A stretch of DNA of 11,450 nt from Chryseobacterium glaciei. Its GTDB lineage: Bacteria > Bacteroidota > Bacteroidia > Flavobacteriales > Weeksellaceae. The notes beneath the pieces were generated by a model, which saw nothing but the letters and a program-made list of their open reading frames with translations, did not search any database and was not told the DNA's origin. Below, piece by piece: positions 1 through 9,119 of this stretch (the first letter of the stretch is position 1; every line of letters starts with the position of its first letter). A program made the translations under genes and the position numbers. Where the stretch lies: contig NZ_CP015201.1 of assembly GCF_001648155.1 (NCBI RefSeq), positions 1 to 11,450 on the forward strand, given 5' to 3'.

Positions 1-1815
1 ATATCGATGCAGCCTGCACCCCTTTTGTCATTTTACCACAAAGTACCAATGCAGGCAATAATACGGGTATTGTTTTTCAACCTAATCCCGGAACGGGAAT
101 CGGTGTACTGGGTCCGGATATAACACTTTGCAGTAGCAAGCTTCCTATCGTTTTAGACGGCAGTGCCTTTATGCCGGGGATCAATTCGAAGGTTCAATGG
201 AGCAATGCGGGCACAGGCGAGATGTTGGGAAACGAAATTAAACAAACCATTTCAACAGGCGGAACATACCGCATAAAAGTTGAATATGGTGAAAACTGCT
301 CAGTGACCGATGATATTGTGATCCAATCTAATCCAAAAGCAGATGCAGGAGACATTATTGCACCAAGTGTAAATAATTGCAGTGGAAAAAAAAGCATGAT
401 TTTAACAGCAGCCTTATCCATTTCCAGCACCATAATACATCCTTTTTTACCTGGTATGATGATGTTTCGCAGCACCATACGTTAGGTACAGGTGCGACTT
501 TTCAGGTTTCACCCGTTACCAAAAGATCGTATTGGGTAACGGTTAAAGGAGATAATGCCTGCGAGAGTGCTGTAAAAGAAGTTGAAGTAACTTTTGAAAA
601 TCTCGCCGCACCCATAGTTACCGTATCACAGCCTACCTGTACCCATGCAACAGGCAGCATTGATATTACCCCAAAGGAAAGAGTAACATATAGTATTAAT
701 GCTGGTACCTATTCTATAAACGCCCATTATGACTTAGCCGAGGGAGTATATTCAATAACTGCTCAAAATGCGGAAGGATGTACAAGCGAACCGGTTTACA
801 TCACCATAAATCCGCAACCAATACTTCCCACAGCTGCCATTCGTTACAGCTCAAATGAATTTCAGGCAATTGGTACCACTGAGGTAATTCAAACTGGTCA
901 GACCGGAGGAGTTTACACTGCCTCTCCTGTGGGACTCATCATTGATGCTGCAACAGGAACCCTCGATTTGGAACATAGTGTACCAGACCAGCTATACCAG
1001 GTTACTTACACCTTTACCAACGGGTTTTGTTCTTCCAATATAAGCACCACAATAAGGATAAATTCTACGCCCGCAGCAATCAACTATCCCTTACTGGATT
1101 ACTGTGCCATTGGTACCGTCAATATCGCTCGAACAGGACCGGCAGGTGGAAAATATACAGCCAATTCATCTGCTTTGAAAATTGATGAATTAACCGGCAC
1201 CATTGATTTATCAAAGAGTTTAGCAGGGCGTTATATCATTACGTATACGTATATGGATGGTTCTATAGAATCCAAAACAACCACGATAATTACCATTAAT
1301 GACTTACCTGTCATTACAATAACAAGCAGTGCCGGAACGGCAATTTCAAAAGGGCAAAGCGCTTCCCTGACTGCAACAGGAGGAACAAGCTATGCCTGGA
1401 TCGGACCCAATATTATCAGCGGGCAGAATACAGGTACGATTCAGATCAAGCCTTCCGTAACTGCGACCTATACAGCTATTGTTACCAATTCCAGTGGATG
1501 CACTGAGGTAATGGATCTGTTGATAGAAGTTTCTGAAGTAAGTGCTTTAATCCCCAATAATGTTGTTACGCCTAATGGAGACGGGAAAAATGACACCTGG
1601 ATCATCAGAAATTTGAGCAATATCCCAATAACAAAGTAAGTATTTATGACCGTGCGGGACGCTTGGTGTACAGCAAAATCGGCTATAACAACAATTGGGA
1701 TGGCACGTGGAGTGGAAAACAGCTCAATGAAGATGCCTATATCTATGTGATAGACATGGGAAACGGTCTGGGCATTATCAGGGGAACCATTTCCATTATC
1801 AGGGATCATCACTAA
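1..1815 (+). pseudogene. Ig-like repeat surface protein with T9SS type B (gliding motility-associated) C-terminal domain; 5'-partial, frameshifted
   Basis: The reading frame is open from base 3, so the N-terminus lies outside the window. The visible protein is a chain of beta-rich Ig/PKD-like modules with regularly spaced Cys, Gly, Thr and aromatic residues (for example GGTYRIKVEYGENC and YWVTVKGDNAC). The last 85 or so residues match the gliding motility-associated C-terminal domain: NNVVTPNGDGKNDTW, then VSIYDRAGRLVY, then an NNWDGTW block. In Bacteroidota this domain directs export through the type IX secretion system, with type B sorting to the cell surface. The frame changes twice. One T appears missing from the T run at 443-449, giving HPF|FTWYDD. 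One G appears missing near 1614, giving NL|EQYPNNKVSIYDR. Adding both bases gives one continuous frame to the TAA at 1813-1815. The PorP/SprF gene follows 84 bp downstream, as in SprB/SprF-type pairs. The ligand or adhesive role is not visible. Confidence 0.85.
830..1306 (+). repeat. Two tandem about 80-residue Ig-like modules within the surface protein
   Basis: The stretches at about 830-1069 and 1070-1306 encode two copies of the same module. Each begins with an alanine-rich strand, then an IGT motif (AIGTTEVIQTG and AIGTVNIARTG), then GG-x-YTA, a TGTLDL/TGTIDL strand, and a YQVTYTF/YIITYTY strand. This is a protein-level repeat; the DNA copies have diverged. Such repeated beta-sandwich modules are common spacers in T9SS-exported adhesins. 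Confidence 0.6.
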
Positions 1816-1847
1816 TCATCATTTATTATTCAAAAAGGATGCAGGCA

Positions 1848-1866
1848 TGAGGTGTTTTTTACCTCA
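1848..1866. other. Small inverted repeat between the surface protein and the PorP/SprF gene
   Basis: TGAGGT and ACCTCA (6 bp, perfect) flank a GTTTTTT loop in the 84-bp spacer. No T run follows the second arm, so it is a poor intrinsic terminator. It could be an mRNA processing or partial attenuation structure between two co-transcribed genes. Confidence 0.3.
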
Positions 1867-1899
1867 CCCCTCCTACTATTTACTTAAAAACAAAGAGAA

Positions 1900-2788
1900 A
1901 TGAAAACGATAAAATATATTATGATCGCAGCAGGCATATTGCTAATGAGCAAAACCTATGCGCAGCTTAATCCGATGGGAAGCACGTATTTTCAAAACCA
2001 ATATCTAGCAAATCCTGCCATGGCAGGAATACAACAGGATTGGAAAGTTAATGTCGGCTACAAGGTCCAATGGACAGCAATTGAAGGTGCCCCTACCATG
2101 CAGGCGGTAACCGCTGACTATGAACAGTCGGAAAGAAAATTGGGCTCGGCGTTAATTTTTACAATGAAAATGCGGGTGTTATCCTTCGAACCGGTATAAA
2201 AGGGACATACGCCTATCATTTAGCGTTAAATGACAATCAGAGTTTTTTGGATTTTGGAATTTCCGGTGGTATTATGAATGAATGGATCGATTATGACAAG
2301 GTTATTGGTGATCCTACCGACCTAAGTCTCCAGCAATTTAATGCCCGCAGGTGGTATGCAGACGGAGATTTCGGGATTGCCTACAAAACGAGCGGTTAAC
2401 GTTCAGGGAGCCTTGCCTAATGTAAAACGATTTTTAAACAGGGATCTCCGAAGAATACTATTGACCGCTCATTGTATATGGCTGCGGTAAGTTATAAATT
2501 CACTAACCCAAATTTCACCATTGAGCCCAAAGCAGTGTATCGTGGTGTCGAAAATTACAAAGACATGGTAGATATCGGGGGAGAATTTATCTGCTTTGAA
2601 AATAAATTGATGATGAGTGCCATGTATCACAGTACCCACTCTGTCACCGCCGGCATCGGCACATTCTATCAAATCAGCTTCGGATACTCTGTCTTTACAC
2701 GACAGGTCCCGCAGACCTTCGAAAATACAGCAATGGCGAATTTGAAATTGCGTTGCAGTATCAATTAAACAGAAAATATAGAGAGTGA
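1900..2788 (+). pseudogene. PorP/SprF family type IX secretion-associated membrane protein (frameshifted)
   Basis: The ATG at 1900 follows an A-rich leader (ACAAAGAGAA). It opens a signal peptide, MKTIKYIMIAAGILLMSKTYAQ, with cleavage likely after TYA. The mature start, YFQNQYLANPAMAG, is the hallmark of PorP/SprF proteins, which are outer-membrane beta-barrel-like partners of T9SS-exported proteins. The frame is disturbed four times: one T missing in the run at 2156-2160, a net +1 (or -2) near 2396, one T missing in the run at 2431-2435, and one base missing near 2730. Correcting these gives 296 residues, the usual family length, ending with the expected strand GEFEIALQYQLNRKYRE and a TGA at 2786-2788. 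The uncorrected frame stops at 2768 with an unrelated tail. The gene sits directly behind the type B surface protein, which suggests it supports that protein's export or anchoring. Real decay cannot be excluded, but the conserved residues look intact. Confidence 0.85.
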
Positions 2789-3235
2789 ATAAAAATTTAA
2801 TAGATACAATAAAGGTTGGAAGCAGGAGATTATTTCTCTTGCTTTTTTCTTATAATGTGCCCTACAACTACTTCATCTACACAGAACGGAGCAATTCGGC
2901 AACTGTAAAAACACCTCAAAAAAAAGAGAATGTCTTTTCTAGACACCCTCCATGGGAAACACTTAAAGTGTTACAATAAATTTTTTCATTCAAATATACA
3001 ACTATTTGCAATAGTGTTAAAGCGCATAAAAAAACCGGAAATTCGTTCCGGTTGCAATAAAAAAAAGTAATTATGAAAAAAAAAAGTAAGTTATTATTTC
3101 AAATGTATAAAATTACCCTAGATGAAAAAAGTACAACAAACAATTACTGTATAGCATCAATCAAAATCTAACCAAACGGAGTAAAATATATTTTAAATTA
3201 GTTACCCAATTAATATTTTTCGCCAAGGAGATTTT
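2789..3235. other. AT-rich intergenic region without a convincing gene
   Basis: This stretch separates the + strand PorP/SprF gene from the - strand TetR gene. It holds a 7-bp inverted repeat (AACACTT at 2958-2964 and AAGTGTT at 2966-2972) followed by a T run near 2980, possibly a weak terminator for the + strand operon. It also holds the minus-strand terminator listed separately. A 32-codon frame at 3073-3171 starts inside a run of ten A residues and has no supporting context. I see nothing else. Confidence 0.5.
3026..3053 (-). terminator. Rho-independent terminator of the TetR-family gene
   Basis: AACCGGAA (3033-3040) and TTCCGGTT (3046-3053) form a perfect 8-bp stem around a 5-nt loop. 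Read on the minus strand the stem is followed by a run of T residues (the A run at 3028-3034), as expected for intrinsic termination. It lies about 180 bp past the corrected TetR stop. On the + strand no T run follows, so it serves minus-strand transcription. Confidence 0.75.
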
Positions 3236-3897
3236 TTACGAGTAGGCCCATTCTATAATCTGTTTGAGGGTTTTCTTTATTTCTAATTGGCCTTCCACTG
3301 TATTAATGTCAATGCCACACATTGTTTCACCGCTCATCTTGGCCTGAAGGGTAAGATAATAGATACCGCCAATCAGAATTCCTTCTATTGCCCTGATATT
3401 TTTCTCACTATCTTTAAAATAATCGTCGGTGATCTTAGTGAATAGCTCCTCACCCAGACGTTCCGTTCCTTATTGAGCTCTTTGAGTGGTTTCAGATCCT
3501 CACTGAGTCCCCAATTGATAATTTTCCGCATTTCTTCATTGGCCATTAATGAATCAAACTGATTTTCCAAGAGAGAAAGCGCCGTTTTTTTCCCGAAGTC
3601 TTTCTTACTTTCTTCGATAATTTCATCAATCTGATCGAGGCTGATACTCCAGTAATCCCTACTGTTCAGATACTCCTTTACAAGATTTTCCATGCCTCCA
3701 AAATACTCGTAAATGAGTTTCCGGTGTAGATTTGCTTTTGTCGCTACCCTGCTAACATTTAAACCTGTAAAACCTTCTTTCTTTAAGATCACACCAACCG
3801 CGGTCAAAAGCTTCATTTTAGTTCTTTCCTTATCCCTGATCGGGCCACTGGTAGTCTTTCTTGTCATTTGCATCAAATTATAGAGGCAAATTGCCAT
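3236..3897 (-). CDS. TetR/AcrR family transcriptional regulator (one C-terminal frameshift)
   Basis: The N-terminal 80 residues form a TetR-type DNA-binding domain: a basic first helix (RDKERTKMKLLTAVG), EGFTGLNVSRVATKANLH as the helix-turn-helix at about residues 41-58, and LIYEYFGGMENLV, the typical Y-x-YF end of the domain. The rest should be the ligand-binding and dimerisation domain. The frame as given stops at 3385 after an unlikely tail. If one base is missing near 3457-3462 the frame continues as LGEELFTKITDDYF and runs to a TAA at 3236-3238, giving about 220 residues, normal for the family. Translation may start at 3897, or more plausibly at the ATG codons at 3873 or 3867, the latter giving MTRKTTSGPIRDKERTK. 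The ligand is not deducible. The target could be itself, through the upstream site at 3910-3932. Confidence 0.85.
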
Positions 3898-3909
3898 TTT
3901 TTTCCTTGG

Positions 3910-3932
3910 GATTCAAAGATTCTTACCATTTT
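3910..3932. repeat. 23-bp direct repeat, copy 1, upstream of the TetR gene
   Basis: The unit starts GATTCAAAG and ends ATTTT. It matches the copy at 4639-4661 at 21 of 23 positions, differing only at unit positions 10 and 18. Copy 1 contains the short palindrome AAGATTCTT. On the minus strand it contains AATCTTTG (3921-3914), one base off the Bacteroidota -7 consensus TAnnTTTG, placed suitably to serve as promoter for the TetR gene. It could be a promoter, an operator or both. Confidence 0.55.
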
Positions 3933-4105
3933 GTTTTACAGTTCTTAGGGAGGGAGATGCCAAAGGGATGCTCATATAGAGGCGCCTTGAAATGGTTTAG
4001 GGACTTTTAGCACCACTCTTTAGGCTCAATTCATTCTGGAATTAAAGTAGTAGAATTTTATTTTTCCACGAATTTTCATGGGATTGGCTTTACCAATTTA
4101 TTTGA

Positions 4106-4138
4106 ATTAAGTAGCGCGGCAATGCCTCGCTACTTAAT
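4106..4138 (-). terminator. Strong hairpin just past the stop of the 79-residue secreted protein gene
   Basis: ATTAAGTAGCG (4106-4116) pairs perfectly with CGCTACTTAAT (4128-4138). Inside, GGC and GCC add three more pairs after one C-T mismatch, closing on an AAT loop. The hairpin starts 10 bases beyond the TTA stop codon of the minus-strand gene. No clean T run follows on either strand, so it may act as a 3'-end stabiliser or a non-canonical terminator. Confidence 0.55.
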
Positions 4139-4147
4139 AAGACAAAT

Positions 4148-4387
4148 TTAGCTGTTGTGATTAATCCAAATCTGCATCTGTACGTGTGCCCAGTATAGAG
4201 AATCTGCCTGTCCCCAACCATGTGACATTCCATACTCATATCCCTCCGCCCAGGCAGCCAATGCATTAGTAGGTTGTTTTGGTCTTGAGGAAATGGCGTT
4301 GTTTGATTTACTTTGAGCGTTGGAAGATGTTGGCATAAAGGCTACCGCTGACAAAGCAAAAATTGCTGATAAAATAATTTTTTTCAT
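4148..4387 (-). CDS. Small secreted protein of unknown function (79 residues)
   Basis: I do not recognise this family. The protein begins with a clear Sec signal peptide: MKK, a hydrophobic core (IILSAIFALSAVAFM), and a likely cleavage site SNA|Q near residue 24. The mature 55 residues start with a Ser/Asn/Lys-rich linker and end with an aromatic and Gly-rich segment (AAWAEGYEYGMSHGWG, then SLYWAHVQMQIW). There is no cysteine, lipobox or membrane segment after the signal, so a periplasmic or secreted location is likely. The frame is undisturbed. The gene is monocistronic, divergent from the receiver-domain gene, with a long AT-rich leader and a strong hairpin directly after the stop. The signal peptide and the hairpin argue that it is a real gene. 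Confidence 0.65.
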   Translation of the reverse strand: MKKIILSAIFALSAVAFMPTSSNAQSKSNNAISSRPKQPTNALAAWAEGYEYGMSHGWGQADSLYWAHVQMQIWINHNS

Positions 4388-4519
4388 GATTTGTAAATTG
4401 AGTTTATATTAAATATTTAGTAATTGTGTTTCTAAGTACAGGGTTAATCAATATCAGTAATAATCAATCCAGTAACTGGCCCTTTAATGTTATGAATATG
4501 ATTGCGACACAATTATAAA

Positions 4520-4551
4520 TATTTTATTTCACAACAACGAGAAATAAAATA
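4520..4551. repeat. Perfect 11-bp AT-rich inverted repeat
   Basis: TATTTTATTTC (4520-4530) and GAAATAAAATA (4541-4551) are perfect reverse complements around a 10-nt loop, ACAACAACGA. On the + strand a T-rich stretch (TTTGTTTTTTATT) follows, so a weak terminator is possible. Its position between divergent promoters also fits a regulator binding site. Confidence 0.45.
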
Positions 4552-4638
4552 AATTTGTTTTTTATTATGTTGTTTAATGAATACACAAAGTCTTAGCACT
4601 AACATATCCGGAATAATTTCCGTGCAACGCTAACATTA

Positions 4639-4661
4639 GATTCAAAGGTTCTTACTATTTT
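4639..4661. repeat. 23-bp direct repeat, copy 2, upstream of the receiver-domain gene
   Basis: It matches the copy at 3910-3932 at 21 of 23 positions in the same orientation. It lies about 80 bp before the receiver-domain ATG and about 250 bp upstream of the minus-strand secreted-protein gene. On the minus strand it contains AACCTTTG, a weaker match to TAnnTTTG than copy 1. Confidence 0.5.
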
Positions 4662-4741
4662 ATGCCGCTGATTTTCCCATTATCGGTTTTTCGAACGCTC
4701 TATATTCTTTTTCATACATTTACATTATATACTGACAGTTT

Positions 4742-5098
4742 ATGAAAAAGAAAGTTGTTCTTATTCAGGATAATCAAGATATACTGGATATCATGGATCA
4801 TGTATTGACGGAAGAAGGTTATGATGTTACTCCATCACTAACAACTAAGCCTATTGATAACATTGATGAGATTAAACCTGATGTAGTGATCGTAGATGAC
4901 CACATTAAGGGAAATAAGAAAGGATCAGAGGTAATTGAAGAACTAAAATCTGATACGGAAACGGAAGATCTATCAGCGGTACTGACTTCTACATCTCCCG
5001 ATGTACCCAAAAAAGCAAAAGAATGCAAAGCGGATGACTATATAGAAAAACCTTTTGATATCGATCAAATGATTGAGGTCGTTAAGAAAAATGCTTAA
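4742..5098 (+). CDS. Stand-alone response regulator receiver domain protein (CheY-like)
   Basis: The 118 residues form a single receiver domain with no output domain. VVLIQDN (residues 5-11) is the first strand and acidic pocket. The first of the two usual Asp residues is Gln9, and Asp10 is kept. VVIVD places the phospho-accepting aspartate at Asp52. VLTSTS gives the conserved Thr/Ser at about residue 82. IEKPFD gives the conserved lysine, Lys103, followed by the cis-proline. Such proteins relay phosphate or bind partner kinases. No histidine kinase is in the window, so it is an orphan here. The ATG at 4742 is the only sensible start. The gene converges with the helicase gene, with 37 bp between the stops. 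Confidence 0.85.
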   Translation: MKKKVVLIQDNQDILDIMDHVLTEEGYDVTPSLTTKPIDNIDEIKPDVVIVDDHIKGNKKGSEVIEELKSDTETEDLSAVLTSTSPDVPKKAKECKADDYIEKPFDIDQMIEVVKKNA

Positions 5099-5135
5099 TT
5101 TATAGGATTAAAAGTTGTTCCTAATGAGTTGATCA

Positions 5136-8100
5136 TTACAATTTCACTTTAATATGCGGTGCATTCATTTCTTTATTTTTATCATCGTCAGTTTCTACCG
5201 CCTGACCTTCTGGGGCGGGTGCACGTTCTTCTTTATCAGCAATTGATAACTGTATCTGTCTTTCCATGGCTGAAAGTTCTGTTTTCAGTTCCGAAAGTTT
5301 GTGTTCTTTTGACCAGGTGCTTTCTACTACCTCCCGAAGCACAGGGAGATCCCTCTCAAGCTCATCAGCTTTCTTTTGTTCCTCCCGCATCAATCCCGGT
5401 ATTTTTTCCAGGGCACTTAAAAAGTTCATTGCCGCCAATTTTGGTTCTGAGGCCATCATTCCATTGTTATACGTGTACTTGATATTGCTTTCACCCATCA
5501 CGAAAAATTTATTAAGTTTAATTTCCGTATCCTCTTTCTTAGAAATCTCAGTTTTGACCAGCAAGGTAAAACCGTACAGACTGCCTATCTCTTCGTATTC
5601 TCCACCCGTTCTTGCTTTTTTTGAAATTTCACCCAGTGTCATCCCGACATGTTTTACCTCTGCATCCGCAGCAAGCCCCAGGAGCTTAATGGGATTTAAC
5701 ACGACTCCATCCTGATTTTTCTCTAGCCTTTTCTCCAAATTGTTCCAATCCAGCTTCATCCGATCCAGTCTTGATTTGATAGCCTCTACGGTTGCAGTCA
5801 TATCTTCCAATTTGTATTTTGAGGTAAACTTAGAGCGGTTGAATGCCTGTCTTTCACTCTCCAGGCCTGCAATCTGTTTTTCTAGCTTCGCTTTTTCCAG
5901 TAATTCCGTATTGCCGGAGAGGATCGCTACATATTCTGAAAAGTTCATGCCCGATTTCTCGTCCATGCTGCCTTCATCAATGGTACGCTTTCCAAGGCTA
6001 TTGTTTTTAAGCTGGTCAATAAACAACTGCTTATTATAAAGCAGGTTAAATTTATAACTGTCCAGCGATTTTTCTACCGCATAAATAATAACGTCCACGA
6101 TGTTTTCTGCAAAGAATTTCGCGATCTCATTGCCTTTTCTAATGGCCCGGCCATCCCGTTGAGCCAGATCACTTGGCCGCCAAGGAGTATCCAGATGATG
6201 AATCGCCACCGCTCTTTTCTGAGCATTGACCCCCGTGCCCAGCATATCGGTTGACCCGAACAGCACCCGTATCTTTCCTTCATTCATCCATCGAATGAAC
6301 TCCCTGCGCTGTGTATCGTTCTTCGCTTCCTGAATAAACCGGATCTCTTGAGCAGGAATACCATGATCTTCGACCAGCTTGCGCTTGATCTCAGAATACA
6401 CATTCCAGACCTCCGGTTTATAGGTGCCCAGATCAGAAAATACAAATTGGGTTCCTTTTTGGGCATTGAACTTTTTATAATACTTAGCAATAGTAGCAGC
6501 GCAGTGTGAAGCCTTACTATCGGGATGATCCTCATATTCTTGGCTGATCATTCGCATGTCTAACGACATCTTACGGGCATAATCCGTAGCAATCAGCATT
6601 TTGGCTTTTTCCTCACTTTTAGATAAGGGAGCTCTTCCAAGCAATGTTGCATTCCCTGTTTTCGCAAACTCCATCAGCTTTTTGATGAACGCTTCCTGCT
6701 GCGGCGTTGGAGGAATATTATACAGGATCTCGTTCTTCTCTGGTCGGTCGATCCCGATGTCCTTTGCCGTACGGTAATCGGTGATCTCAGAGTAGAACTG
6801 AGCCAGCTCAGGCACTTTGATAAAATAACGAAAGCGTTCTTTTTGTACAATATTATTGGCTACCGAAAATTCATAATCGGTGGTTTTCCTGGCGTAGATC
6901 GCTGCCCAGGCATCAAAACAGGTAATACCCTGCTTTTCCAACGCCTGCGGGCGTAGGTATTTAAAGAGTAAATACAATTCTGTCAATGAATTACTGATTG
7001 TAGTCCCAGAGAGAAAGGTTGCTCCCATATCTTTACCGGTTCTTTCCTGAATAGTACGAATGGCAAAGAGTAGATTGAGTGCTTTTTGGCTTCCCTGCAT
7101 GTTTCCAAGCCCTGCAACACGGTCATGACGGGTGTTAAACATCAGATTTTTAAACCTATGGCTTTCATCTACCAATAAATGATCAATACCCATCATCTTA
7201 AAATCCACCACATCATCCTTGCGGTTTTCGATATCGTGTTCCAGCGTTTTAAGCTTAACCTCCAGATTTTGTTTTCGGATCAAAACGCCTTTGAGCATGG
7301 CTCTCGAAATTTCACTGCCCTGAGCTTGCAAGGCAGAAAGGTTCTCTTCTACACTATTTAATTCTATCTGTAGAATTTCCTTTTGCAGTTCGGGCGATTG
7401 GGGAATCATACCAAACTGATCATGGGTAAGAATGATGCAATCCCAGTCATTATTCTTGATATCACCAAATATTCGTAATCTTTTTTGGGGCGTAAAGTCT
7501 TCTTTTCCCGGATATAAGATCTTTGCATGGGGATAGGCGGTACGGTAGATTTCTGCAATTTCATGGACATTGGCTTTGAGTCCGATCACCATGGGTTTAT
7601 GAGCCAGTCCCAAGCGTTTCATTTCCTGCGCTGCGGTACACATGATTAGGGTTTTTCCGGCACCTACTTCATGGTCACATATGGCCCCATTATTAAGTTT
7701 TATCATCCAAACGGCATCTTTTTGGCTTGAGTACAGATCCTCGATACCCAATGCTTTTCTATCTAACCCCGGAAAGTCCTGATGGCTTCCGTCGTACTGC
7801 GGGCGTACAAAACAGTTGAAGGTATCGTTGTATTTATCAGTCAAACGTTTTTTAAATTCATCATTCTGATCATGAAGCCAATCAGTAAAGGCTTTACGGA
7901 TCTCGTCTATTTTGCTGTTAGCCATCTGAATGGCTTCCATATCCCGAACTTTCACTTCCTGGTCACCAATTGTTACCTTCTTCGTAATATCCGGAGTCGT
8001 ATTAACTAGTGCATTTTTGAGCAGTGTAATACCATCATAAGTCCGGCTTTCTGATTTAATGGCATATTTATCCCTTATATGCGCATTCTTTTGATCGCAC

Positions 8101-9119
8101 TTAATAGAAAAGTCATCGGTGTTTTCAGTATAATGAATACGAACCTCAGTATCAAAAAGGTGCGAAGCGAATCGTTCATAGATGCCGGTAGGTATCCAAC
8201 GTTCACCGAGATTGAAATCCAATTCTTCAAATTCAATCTGCCGGGGTTTTGCTTCTTGCAATGCAGCAAGACTTTCTTTTGCTTCTTTATCATCCGGATG
8301 ATGATCTAAATAAGCTTCCAATTCTTTGGCTTTTTCTACCACATTACCCGAAACCCACCTTTCTGAAATATCATACTCTTGCGTCAGTGGATTATAGAAG
8401 ATACGGCCGTGTAATGAATCCTTCAAATCTTCAGCAGCCATATCGCTGATCTGCGACATATAAGACAAATTCACGTTCCCGTATCGGTTCAGTGATGCAG
8501 CCAATGCTTCATCAGGATTATTGGTAGCCAGTGTTGTGGTAGAAAAACTGACCGGGCGGTGAAAAATATCCGCTTTATGTACCACCCCACCCACTACCCG
8601 CTCCAGATAAGGGATTTCTTTGCCGGCAGCGTCGGTCTTGATGAGCTTGATGTTTTCGGCAGCGTTCAGATTGCCGTATCGTTTTATAAACGCATCATAT
8701 AGCTTATTTAAGGTTTCTCTTTCCGGCTTATGTTCGGTCTGCTGTTCTGCTTCCTTTTCGTAGAGATCGATGTAGGTATCCCTTACCAAAATATAGGCTT
8801 CTGCTTTTGCTTTCTGGGCAGTTGGTAGTGATAATGGATGGAACATGGCTTTTCCATTTTCTTTATTAAGATCTTTCAGATAACCGACCTGTCCATGATT
8901 CGTCACCAGGCAGTCGTTTCGATGGAAAGACCGGATCGTTCCGGTATACACTCCAGGCTGAGGAAGACTGCTCGTTACAAGACCCGTTTCATTTTGGGTA
9001 TTAGCATTAACATTTGAGAACAGATCGCCAAGCGAAGTCTTTGACTTACTATTTATCTGCTGATTGTTATTGACAGGGCTTGTACCCGTAGTCTTCGCAG
9101 AAATATCCTGCACCTGCAT
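5136..9119 (-). CDS. SNF2-like superfamily 2 helicase, intact C-terminal part of a DNA methylase-helicase fusion
   Basis: This 1327-codon frame is undisturbed. Helicase motifs appear in order: HEVGAGKT (Walker A, about residues 481-488), VDESH (DEAH-type motif II, about 648-652), LSGTT (motif III, about 703), [14 protein letters not shown] (motif V, about 955) and [11 protein letters not shown] (motif VI, about 985). Between motifs I and II lies a charged, probably coiled-coil insertion. Beyond motif VI is a long helical region ([30 protein letters not shown]), and the protein ends in a short charged tail. ATP-driven movement on DNA is expected. The open frame extends upstream of the ATG at 9119 through [14 protein letters not shown], which is not a start-like sequence. 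The ATG at 9119 is therefore probably an internal Met of a gene starting at 10554. This gene type occurs next to DUF1896 in Bacteroidota conjugative transposons. The architecture resembles phage DarB-like antirestriction proteins; that role is inference. Confidence 0.85.
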   Translation of the reverse strand: MQVQDISAKTTGTSPVNNNQQINSKSKTSLGDLFSNVNANTQNETGLVTSSLPQPGVYTGTIRSFHRNDCLVTNHGQVGYLKDLNKENGKAMFHPLSLPTAQKAKAEAYILVRDTYIDLYEKEAEQQTEHKPERETLNKLYDAFIKRYGNLNAAENIKLIKTDAAGKEIPYLERVVGGVVHKADIFHRPVSFSTTTLATNNPDEALAASLNRYGNVNLSYMSQISDMAAEDLKDSLHGRIFYNPLTQEYDISERWVSGNVVEKAKELEAYLDHHPDDKEAKESLAALQEAKPRQIEFEELDFNLGERWIPTGIYERFASHLFDTEVRIHYTENTDDFSIKCDQKNAHIRDKYAIKSESRTYDGITLLKNALVNTTPDITKKVTIGDQEVKVRDMEAIQMANSKIDEIRKAFTDWLHDQNDEFKKRLTDKYNDTFNCFVRPQYDGSHQDFPGLDRKALGIEDLYSSQKDAVWMIKLNNGAICDHEVGAGKTLIMCTAAQEMKRLGLAHKPMVIGLKANVHEIAEIYRTAYPHAKILYPGKEDFTPQKRLRIFGDIKNNDWDCIILTHDQFGMIPQSPELQKEILQIELNSVEENLSALQAQGSEISRAMLKGVLIRKQNLEVKLKTLEHDIENRKDDVVDFKMMGIDHLLVDESHRFKNLMFNTRHDRVAGLGNMQGSQKALNLLFAIRTIQERTGKDMGATFLSGTTISNSLTELYLLFKYLRPQALEKQGITCFDAWAAIYARKTTDYEFSVANNIVQKERFRYFIKVPELAQFYSEITDYRTAKDIGIDRPEKNEILYNIPPTPQQEAFIKKLMEFAKTGNATLLGRAPLSKSEEKAKMLIATDYARKMSLDMRMISQEYEDHPDSKASHCAATIAKYYKKFNAQKGTQFVFSDLGTYKPEVWNVYSEIKRKLVEDHGIPAQEIRFIQEAKNDTQRREFIRWMNEGKIRVLFGSTDMLGTGVNAQKRAVAIHHLDTPWRPSDLAQRDGRAIRKGNEIAKFFAENIVDVIIYAVEKSLDSYKFNLLYNKQLFIDQLKNNSLGKRTIDEGSMDEKSGMNFSEYVAILSGNTELLEKAKLEKQIAGLESERQAFNRSKFTSKYKLEDMTATVEAIKSRLDRMKLDWNNLEKRLEKNQDGVVLNPIKLLGLAADAEVKHVGMTLGEISKKARTGGEYEEIGSLYGFTLLVKTEISKKEDTEIKLNKFFVMGESNIKYTYNNGMMASEPKLAAMNFLSALEKIPGLMREEQKKADELERDLPVLREVVESTWSKEHKLSELKTELSAMERQIQLSIADKEERAPAPEGQAVETDDDKNKEMNAPHIKVKL

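Larger units (their letters stand above)
4388..4741. other. Divergent intergenic region between the secreted-protein and receiver-domain genes
   Basis: This AT-rich stretch of about 350 bp separates two divergent genes and should hold both promoters. No clear TTG/TAnnTTTG pair is visible. It contains the inverted repeat at 4520-4551 and direct repeat copy 2 at 4639-4661, both listed separately. No coding frame is supported. Confidence 0.5.

Noticed and set aside
194..478. Minus-strand frame opposite the surface protein
   Set aside because: Shadow of the + strand coding sequence, whose Ig-like repeats and C-terminal domain are clear.
2785..2979. A 64-codon + strand frame starting GTG after the PorP/SprF gene
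   Set aside because: Its start overlaps the corrected end of PorP/SprF (TGA at 2786-2788). The composition is unremarkable and no family features are visible.
3073..3171. A 32-codon + strand frame beginning in a run of ten A residues
   Set aside because: Very short, with a start inside a homopolymer. It has no hydrophobic signal long enough to be convincing and no neighbouring gene it would serve.
5159..5715. Overlapping + strand frames opposite the helicase C-terminus
   Set aside because: Antisense shadows rich in Ser, Phe and Pro, with no start context or family features; the opposite strand carries the intact helicase.
6074..6535. Minus-strand frames of 69 and 83 codons inside the helicase gene
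   Set aside because: Out-of-frame readings of the helicase motif V/VI region; the main frame carries the conserved motifs.
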